DNA from: Erodium maritimum
Lineage: Eukaryota; Streptophyta; Magnoliopsida; Geraniales; Geraniaceae
Assembly: GCA_963921825.1 (NCBI GenBank)
Contig: OY997594.1
Location: 54,607,675-54,671,674 of the forward strand
Reading direction: 5' to 3'
Length of the DNA: 64,000 nucleotides
This document shows, one piece after another, positions 56,778 to 64,000 of the stretch (positions are counted from its first letter, which is position 1; each line of letters starts with the position of its first letter). Both the position numbers and the translations under genes were made by a program. The notes beneath the pieces were generated by a model. The model did no database searches and had not been told where the DNA came from. It saw only the letters and a list, made by a program, of their open reading frames with translations.

Positions 56778-59698
56778 GAATACCCACTGCTAGCCAGTGG
56801 CATGATAACATGTGGCCGACGATTTTGAAAGAAAAAAAATTGATGCTAAAGCAACGTCAGATTAATTTTTTATTAAATAAAATATGAGTTTTAGCCTATA
56901 AATAAGTCTTCTTATCTCCTCATTTCTACAATCTCACCTCCTCCCTCCTAAATATTTATTTCTCAAATTTCCATTTTCCCACTCTCATTTGGGAGCGAAG
57001 AGCAAGAAAATTTTGGGCGACGGGATTTTCGAAGCAATAATAAAGTTTCCAACGAATGCTTGATCACGAGAATTTAAGTCAGTATATGCATGTAGGCAAT
57101 CGAATCAAGAACAATGTAAATAAAGAGAACAATATACTTACAAACAAGTCGATAGGCTGTTTGTGTTGTAGAAAGTCCGAGTCCAGTAGAAGACTGTTTC
57201 CTTAAAACAAAATTGCCCCTTCTACAACACTGAAGGTTGGTATAGTCAAGTGTCTCCAAGATAAAACAGACCTAAACCATTAAAATCGACTTACACTCAA
57301 ACTGTAGAATGTCAAATGAGAAGAAGAATCGAAAATGAAGTGATTATTTTTGTCCCCATAACACCTTTTAAATAGTAGACAAGGTGACCCGAAGATTAAT
57401 TTGTTGAGTCTTGCATGCAAAAAAATAGGATTTCATGAAGCCCAAGCCCAGTCAGGCCCGGCCCAGACAGGGACAACGATGACGTGCGTGTGGGCTCTCT
57501 CTATTACACATTTAGTGGTGACTCAAGGCCACGACATTTACTCCAATTTCTAATGTTTATTAAGAGTATGTAAAGTTGTAATGTGGGCAGTATGGGATTG
57601 CATTAGATGTCATTTAATGCATATCATTAATCCATATTTTTCTTTAAATTTGCATGTTGTGATTTCATTCAATATTCCACGTATTTTCGTAATGTACATC
57701 CAACGTTCAAGATCGCAATGCTATGAACATAACGGTTACATATGTTGCCGAAATTGATGATCGGAACTAGACGAGATGGATGTCGGAAAGTGAGTTGTCC
57801 AAAAATCCCCCACATTGAATGGATATTAGCATTTTCTTCCTCAAGCTTATGTACTGATACACAGTTCACTGGTTTGAGAACAATGAAAGTTAGTTAATGC
57901 ATACGATGAAGTAGCTCGAGGCCTTGAACTTTCCTAATGACAGCCTATCAAACTTACTAGAAAATCAATAGACTTGATTGTCTTTGAACTGTAAGCTATG
58001 AGTGTAAGCCTATACAGTAGACAACACACAATAACCTTCTAAACCGGTGTTAGATCTTTATTTGTGTTCGTTTTGGCCATGAACACCTACTTGGCTCATG
58101 AGTGCGCATAGATATCCGGCATGATTGATATCTATTGAAGCGGCCCCACTTCGCATTCACTACGGTGATTCTGTCAAGATTATCCCACAAATACCACATT
58201 GTGTCCTAAGCATACACAGTGTAGAAATCATTAAAAAAATTCAACTTATTCTGACGCGACGGATGATGCACTGACTTATCAAAGGAATGAGAATGAGTCA
58301 AGTACTCCTTAGTGCCTTGAAGCTTGCCAACGCTTCGTGTTCCCTTTTGAACCTAGATCTTGGTATCTCCAGTCAACTAGGTTGGGTATCCACGGAAGAC
58401 AATATTTTATTTGAGTTACGACCTTAAGCCCATTCCCATCGATAAGGTTTGAACCTTCTCTCTAGGTAAACATGGATCTGAGATATTATATTTTGACTTA
58501 AGATAGTCTAGTGTAATGATCCCATTAGAAAGTAGTTGTCTTATGGTGTTATGTCGACGACGCATGGGTCAGGACTTACCATTATACATGAGACTTTGTG
58601 CCCTTCCAATTGCAGATTTACTATTACAATGTATGGTTGGAGGATTTCCATGATATTGATTCACCTCCCATTAGGAATACACCCCCCATTGCATGATGCC
58701 ACACTATAGCCGCCTTTTCATGGCATTGCATCCCCACATAAGGACTAATATTGGTCATATTGGCTACTGTTGGTCCTCTGGGTTTGAGAAAGTCGGTGTG
58801 ACCAGATCTAATATGAGATTTTGTGTCTCGAGTCATGGACCAACAATGGACCCTAAGCCTGATGAGATCCCGAGTCTGCGATCCGGACTGTCTCAGAGAG
58901 AAGATTCGAGCCCATTGTCAGTCTGGGCCTAAGAAGCCATTCAATTCTTGGGAGAGAATGGACCCTGAACTCTCTACGGTATTGCTTCTTTATGGGCCTT
59001 ACCCCTAGGATCTCGGCCCAATATTCCCGGTAAGTACCCAATACATCCCCATTAAAGACATTATGGTGGGAGTTCATTCATCATATCCACAATCATTTGG
59101 GTCTTATCGATCTTTAGAAGAGAGTTTGACCACTCGTCGTTGAGGCTGTGTGGTGTCTACTCAGGCACGTAGTCGCATGCAGTATCCTCAGCAACGTGTA
59201 GAGCAGTTGCAGTCCACAACACAGTAGGTACGAAGCACTTGGTCGGTCTGTTTCTCGATCTTCTTCGTCATGCATCCAAATGGTAAGTTGTAGATTCAGA
59301 TCCAGAAGTGCATAGTAGAACTCAAGGGAACGTAGTTGTGTGTGCGAGTGGGGCTCGACAAAAGGATGATGGAGTTATGTAATGTCCACGACTCTATCTC
59401 CCACATGTTTTTGCTCTTTTGATGGGAAGAAAAAATCAAGGTTCCTAGGGAGGATAACCATCCCAAGGACCCTTCGAGCCGTCGCAATGATCTTTTTGAA
59501 AGCGTTTCGGTTATAGGGAGAGAGTTGAATGTTCGCACCAATCCAAGAAAAGGTCGTATGTGGTGGGGGGTATTACTTTTGTGGATCTGTTTTCCGTCCC
59601 TATGACTCCAAATCGAGCCTCCAGGAAGGGAAACCCATAAACAAGGTTGTTGTTTCTTGATTTTTCTAGTGTTGAAGAGACCAATATCTTACCTTAAG
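56778..59698. other. Long intergenic stretch, no gene recognised
   Basis: No coding region can be supported. At 56895-56960 a TATAAATA followed by a CT-rich tract resembles a promoter and 5' UTR, but no open frame follows. The block 57900-59060 has the mixed composition of an old LTR or leader, without TG...CA ends that I can pair. Short open frames at 58624-58836 and 59296-59541 look accidental. Confidence 0.5.
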
Positions 59699-60196
59699 GT
59701 TGTAAAAAATGTTAGGGGCTAATCAGGCGGAAATAGGTCCTAGACGCTAGGCGGGGATTAATCGGAGATTACTTGGGGATCAATTGGATTATTATTTTTT
59801 ATTATATATTATCAAAATTTATATTATACTATATAAAAAGTATTAATAATATCGACATTAAATATATTTAAAAACATAAATATTCTACTAAACTAAAAGT
59901 ATCATACAATTCTTAAAAGAATATCAATAAGTATGACTATCAACTAGCATAATATTATGGTTTCACTTGGTTTGTAGAAGGTTAGAAATTGTTTTTTTAA
60001 CTACAAATCCGACCCGACGCCTGACCGACCCACTCGATGAATCGGCCAGGCGGTGATTAATTGGCCGAATTGGAGATTAATCGGTCATATTCCTCCCAAA
60101 CGGCCTGGAGCGCCCTAGGAGGGTAAATAGGGTCGGCATAGCCTATTTCAGCGCCTAAGGGGGGCTTAGGGGCCTCCAAACGGGGATTTTTACAAC
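59699..60196. mobile_element. Small inverted-repeat element with GATTAATCGG repeats
   Basis: The ends are GTTGTAAAAA and TTTTTACAAC. The 498-bp element contains several GATTAATCGG and GGGATTAATCGG units near both ends and an AT-rich centre. TTAA is found close to both outer ends (59694-59697 and 60198-60201), a possible target site. There is no coding capacity. It is probably a MITE; the superfamily is uncertain. Confidence 0.65.
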
Positions 60197-60489
60197 ATTA
60201 ACTATTGTGCTTCGGATGAAATCAGACTTCCTTCAAAATCCTAAAATTTTGAGAGAGAACGCGTGTATACCGTTCTTATGTATTTTTTTTAATTTAAATT
60301 TATTAATATTTTGAGAATAAATTTAATTTGATTCATGTAATAAAATGTTCAATAATATATGTATAAAAATTGTATAAATACAAGAATTAAAGTAAAATAT
60401 TACCAATAAAATGGATATTTACTTATTAATACACCAAAGTGTTTTTTATACATTATTTTTATCTATATCCATTGCAAAATCTCTCAACC
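60197..60489. other. AT-rich spacer
   Basis: No gene or repeat recognised. Confidence 0.6.
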
Positions 60490-62200
60490 TTGAGAGAATA
60501 ACCCTAGCCCTAGCATGTCGTCGCTATGGAGTTTCAGTCTGTCGTCGCTGTCGCGTCGCCTGGCCCTGTCAAGTTCGTTGTCCCGGTATTTGCGCACCCC
60601 ATCCAGTTGACCTCGCAGACCACACATGGTGCGGGGTTTAACTACGGGTGGGAGTGGGTGGCTTGTCCACAGCCTTCCGCGCCTCTTCCCTTCCCCGCCC
60701 ATCTTGTGATTCCGGTCGCTCAGAACCCGATCGCCATGTCCCCTCGTCCTATCTCACCAGTCTTGCCTGGTATCCCTCCGTCTGATATGCGAGCCATACC
60801 ACCACCACCACCGCCCCCTCCTCACTCTCCCAGATCTCGGCCTGACCTCCTCTATCTATGGACGCTGCGACTCCGGCTTCGGCTGCGAGGGAATCACTGA
60901 GGTTCTTCGGGCCGCAAGGAATGCCCCCGACTCCCCTGGGGCGTTTGTTTGTCGCCGACATTTGGCGCGGCGGGTCTCGGTGGCTTCGGCTACACGCTAC
61001 AAGCCCTCTCCACGTGGCCTGAACCCCACCCCGTTTATTGGGGCTCATCAACACCAAGACCTCGCTCTAGTGCATAGGGGGCCGACTGCTCGGACTATAG
61101 ATCCATCTCAGTTAGGACCGCTGCAACCTCAACCTCATCGCCTTCCGGTTGGGATGATCTGAGACGTTACGGAGGTCTCGGCTGTTGTCTCGATCACATC
61201 GGTAAAGACCCGTACTTGGGGCTGGACCATTGATCGAGCCGATATGCGGTGGAGCATGAGGGAGAAGTCTTCACTTAGGGTTTCCCGGTACTAGGTGCGG
61301 AAACGAACGAGGGAGTGGATACCGGATGCTAATCCACAGCCCGAGGGGTGTCTGCTAGGGTTCGGAGCCCGCCGGCGTACAGACGGGGGTTGCTGCGGTA
61401 TGCACTGGTGGGTGGACATCGCCCTCGCCAGCGTCGCCCGCATCTGGTGGCTATGGATGAAGCATACACCGACCGCGGCGGATATCTGGGGGCATGGGAA
61501 TTGCGGCCGTTGACAGTGGACTCGTTACCTAAAGCTAGGTCATCTCGGTATAGGGAATTCGGCATAACAATGGACCCGTTACCTAATCTTGGTCCCCGGA
61601 TTCCCAACCGGGATACTAGCTTGTCCACCGAGCTAGGCTGCTCTGGGTGGTCCTCCACCTCTCGCCCAGGCCCGCTTGCACAAGGGATGGTCGGGGGGCT
61701 GTGAATGAGTCAGCTCTCTGCTAATTCGATTGCTACCGCTTGGCTATTCCGGACTAGAGGGTTCGGAGGTAGAGGACGCGCCCAGGCTGGGGCGCGCCAT
61801 GTTGAGATTCCAACGCTCGGGTATCAACTGAGGGGGGCTGCTGAAGTTCTGGGGAGGGTTGCGCCTGGCGTGGCATGGGATAACTCACCACAAGCGGGGA
61901 AGAGGCCCCGCCGAGAGGGATGAGGCATCGACAGAGCATCGGGGACTGGCCCTGGGAGGGGTCCCAGACGATACTTTGCCTTCCACCATCACCATTATCG
62001 TCGAGATCCCTCCGGATTCCCGGCATCCTGTTCCCCCTAAACCATATTCTGTCCTTGACCATGGGGAACAACTCAACACCGTCATGGACGATTCTACTAT
62101 AAAAAGAATAACGAACATTCTTAAATATTCTTGCCATGCACTCATTTGTCTTTGCACAATTTGATTAATGAAATTATACACCTTTCGCTAAAAAAACGTT
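60490..62200 (+). mobile_element. GC-rich LINE-like remnant
   Basis: This block is distinctly GC-rich against its AT-rich neighbours. It begins with CCCTAGCCCTAGC and ends TTGATTAATGAAATTATACACC with a short A run, like a LINE 3' end. Several short frames (60526-60900, 60962-61162, 61295-61704, 61859-62164) are Pro/Arg-rich and discontinuous. No RRM, endonuclease or reverse transcriptase motif is visible and no target-site duplication was found. It is probably a decayed LINE or a processed copy. Confidence 0.4.
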
Positions 62201-62794
62201 TTTAATACTTCAAATTTTTTTTCTTATTACGAATACGTCAAACTTTGAAATCTAATTAAAAGAAACTACAGCCTTGGAAAAAGATTAAAAGTTAAGATTT
62301 AATTGAAAATCGAACGTATAATTACAAACATGACCTGTTGTCCAACAAACCAAAATAGATTGATTGATTGATGGCTGATTCGAGAGAAAATAAAGCAGAA
62401 AACTGTAGGCCGGTGGCTTAGGAATGAAGGGACCCACACCATCAATCCATGACCCACACTTGTTACCCAAAAACACATGGACTCTGCAGCAATGTTACAC
62501 AATACTCTCATTTAATTCGTATTAGTTAGTTAACGCCTACCTTTGCAGAAATCAAACATACACGAGCATGCTTTCCAATACCAGGTAGTCCTCTCGGGTC
62601 CCACTTTCAGCCGCCTGATTTGCCACGCAAGATCACACTCACTATGTCCCCACTAAAACCAACTTCCCCCATTTCATATCCCATTCCATCTGCCACCCCT
62701 ACAACATTGAATCATATATTTCTATTCTTAACCCATTGTTGTAAATTTGTCTTCCAATATTTTCTGTAGAAAAAAAGTTTAAAATTATAGATTT
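62201..62794. other. Intergenic, nothing recognised
   Basis: AT-rich, no coding stretch of interest. Confidence 0.55.
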
Positions 62795-63332
62795 TTGTAT
62801 CAGAAGGAAAGTTTGATAAATATGCAAAATGTACAAAACAAAAAATGTAAAACCTAACAACGTTTCAGACCAAAACAGTAACAGTAAGAGCATCGAAAAG
62901 AGAACAATCAAATGAATTTGGTGGGGCTAGACATTTTTCTGTTATAGTGAGGACTCAATGTCGCTTTTATTTTCTTGAAGCCTTTATCAGTCGAGCATCG
63001 ATAGCGGTCCCCCAAGCGTTCAACAAATCTCGCCACCGTATGGGTGATACTCTCAGCAGTGCGTCTATCGATCAACAGCGAGGAAAACCGAGAAAAGGCA
63101 TCTTGAGGAAAGGCCTCGCCACCGTCGATTTGAAGTGGCAGAGGGGAATGATCGGAGATAGGGACGATAGCTTGGAGCGACTGAGGCGAGGACAACCCTG
63201 AGGGAACTCCCGAGAAAGGGAGGGCGACAGGATCATCAATTTGAAGAGGTGGTGGACACCGATCAGCAAGCAGAACGAGGGCATTATCAAGACCGGCGTA
63301 CAAGTCCAAAGAAGAGGTCAACTCACCATAGC
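62795..63332 (-). pseudogene. LINE-like ORF fragment and 3' end on the minus strand
   Basis: A 137-residue minus-strand frame (63321-62908) is coding-like, with LDLYAGLDNALVLLADRC, PLQIDDPVALPFSG, SPLPLQIDGGEAFP and HTVARFVERLGDRY, and is open upstream to the LTR border. After its stop come a T-rich region and CTGATACAAAAATC, resembling a LINE 3' UTR and tail. I place it with the DUF4283/LINE-ORF1-type proteins only tentatively. Its 5' part is cut by the LTR at 63338. Confidence 0.4.
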
Positions 63333-63337
63333 CGTCC

Positions 63338-64000
63338 TGTTAGTCTTAGTGCCCGTAGTTCAATCCTAAATGTCCAAATGTATATATCATCGTTAGCAAT
63401 AAAATTAAAGCGGCTTTATATTACTTATGTGTTGGAGTAATATATCGATGTGTGTTCTGATCTATGCCCACCATGCGAATTGAACCACAGATCGAGATAG
63501 ATCACACTCGATGGGTCCCTAGTCAACAAAGCTTCACTAAAAGCGACTAGTATGAAAGATGACTATTTATGGCTTACGATCTGTTAGTCATTGGAATGAG
63601 ATTCCGGAGTCTGATCATAGATATCATGTGGGACATGATATTGGACGACCCGACATGAATATGTGCCATAGATCAAGTCATGAACATATTCATTGTCGTA
63701 GCTTGTCATGTATCCTTAGACCAAGGAGTCTTTGTGATCGCCATGTAGTCAACAACTGAGTTTGACATGAGCCTAACGTTGTCCGTAACAGGGCTTCCAT
63801 AACGGCCAGGATTGGCTTGGGGATGGGCTACATGAGTGACACGAAAGACGGCTAAGGGATTTATCCCTCATACTGAGGTATGAGAAAGATATCGGTTCTC
63901 GGCCGCTTGATCGAGAGTGACTGAAAGAACAGCATGGCCATGCACATGATACTGGGTATCATATATTCAGTCATCTCACATATCAAGGAACAGTGATTGA
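63338..64000 (+). mobile_element. LTR of the TGTTAGTCTTAG family, cut by the window end
   Basis: It starts TGTTAGTCTTAGTGCCC and matches the family over the 663 bp present, including the part that is deleted in the copy at 14552-15905. CGTCC precedes it (63333-63337) and is the expected target-site copy. Whether it is solo or part of a complete element cannot be seen. Confidence 0.9.

Noticed and set aside
57880..59060. Another LTR between the copia element and the small MITE
   Set aside because: Composition and style suggest an old LTR, but I could not find paired TG...CA ends, a duplication or a second copy.
60526..60900. Pro-rich 124-residue protein gene
   Set aside because: It is a short frame in a decayed GC-rich LINE-like block with many stops in the neighbouring parts; no domain is visible.
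1..64000. tRNA, rRNA or organelle-derived DNA
   Set aside because: The only tRNA-like matches are the short primer-binding sites of retrotransposons; no cloverleaf or plastid or mitochondrial gene was seen.

Overview
The window is nuclear DNA of a flowering plant, most likely a eudicot. It has multi-exon genes with GT/AG introns, a HECT-type UPL5 ubiquitin ligase, a CPR1-like F-box gene and an acidic Hev b 5-like protein. These genes sit in a dense mass of nested retrotransposons and DNA transposons. The species cannot be named from the sequence alone.

Layout. From 1 to about 8.9 kb there is the edge of an LTR element running off the left side, then two solo Ty3/gypsy-type LTRs (2576-5484 and 6027-8629). 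They are inserted into an older minus-strand coding remnant. From 8946 to 22508 lies one complete but dead Ty3/gypsy chromovirus-like element (target-site duplication GAATC). Its pol is broken by a solo LTR of another family (14552-15905) and by a foreign LTR fragment that removed part of the integrase (18006-19078). The gene island follows: an F-box gene (25693-26871), a fold-back repeat, a LINE-like tail, another solo gypsy LTR (29945-32563), several small DNA transposons, then UPL5 (37574-45853, three exons, with a 1.56 kb Mutator-like element in intron 2). A small acidic-protein gene converges on UPL5 (46810-47648, minus). From 47.9 kb onward mobile DNA returns: a LINE ORF1-only insertion (47960-49923), a Ty1/copia element with 151-bp LTRs (50193-56772) split by another 1687-bp solo LTR, sparse intergenic DNA, LINE-like remnants, and the start of a fourth copy of the 1.7-kb LTR family at the right edge.

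How it fits together. Only three loci look like functioning host genes: the F-box gene, UPL5 and the Hev b 5-like gene. The first two belong to the ubiquitin system, one as a substrate adaptor of SCF ligases and the other as a HECT ligase, but nothing in the sequence shows that they are co-regulated. Most of the rest can be explained by transposition, and many insertions can be ordered in time because their target-site duplications are still readable. I found no convincing new multi-gene system. The strongest observations are the datable nests, the solo-LTR excess, two Mutator-like elements that appear to carry captured sequence, the fast-changing palindrome arrays inside the gypsy LTRs with a possible leader intron, and LINE copies that keep ORF1 but not ORF2.
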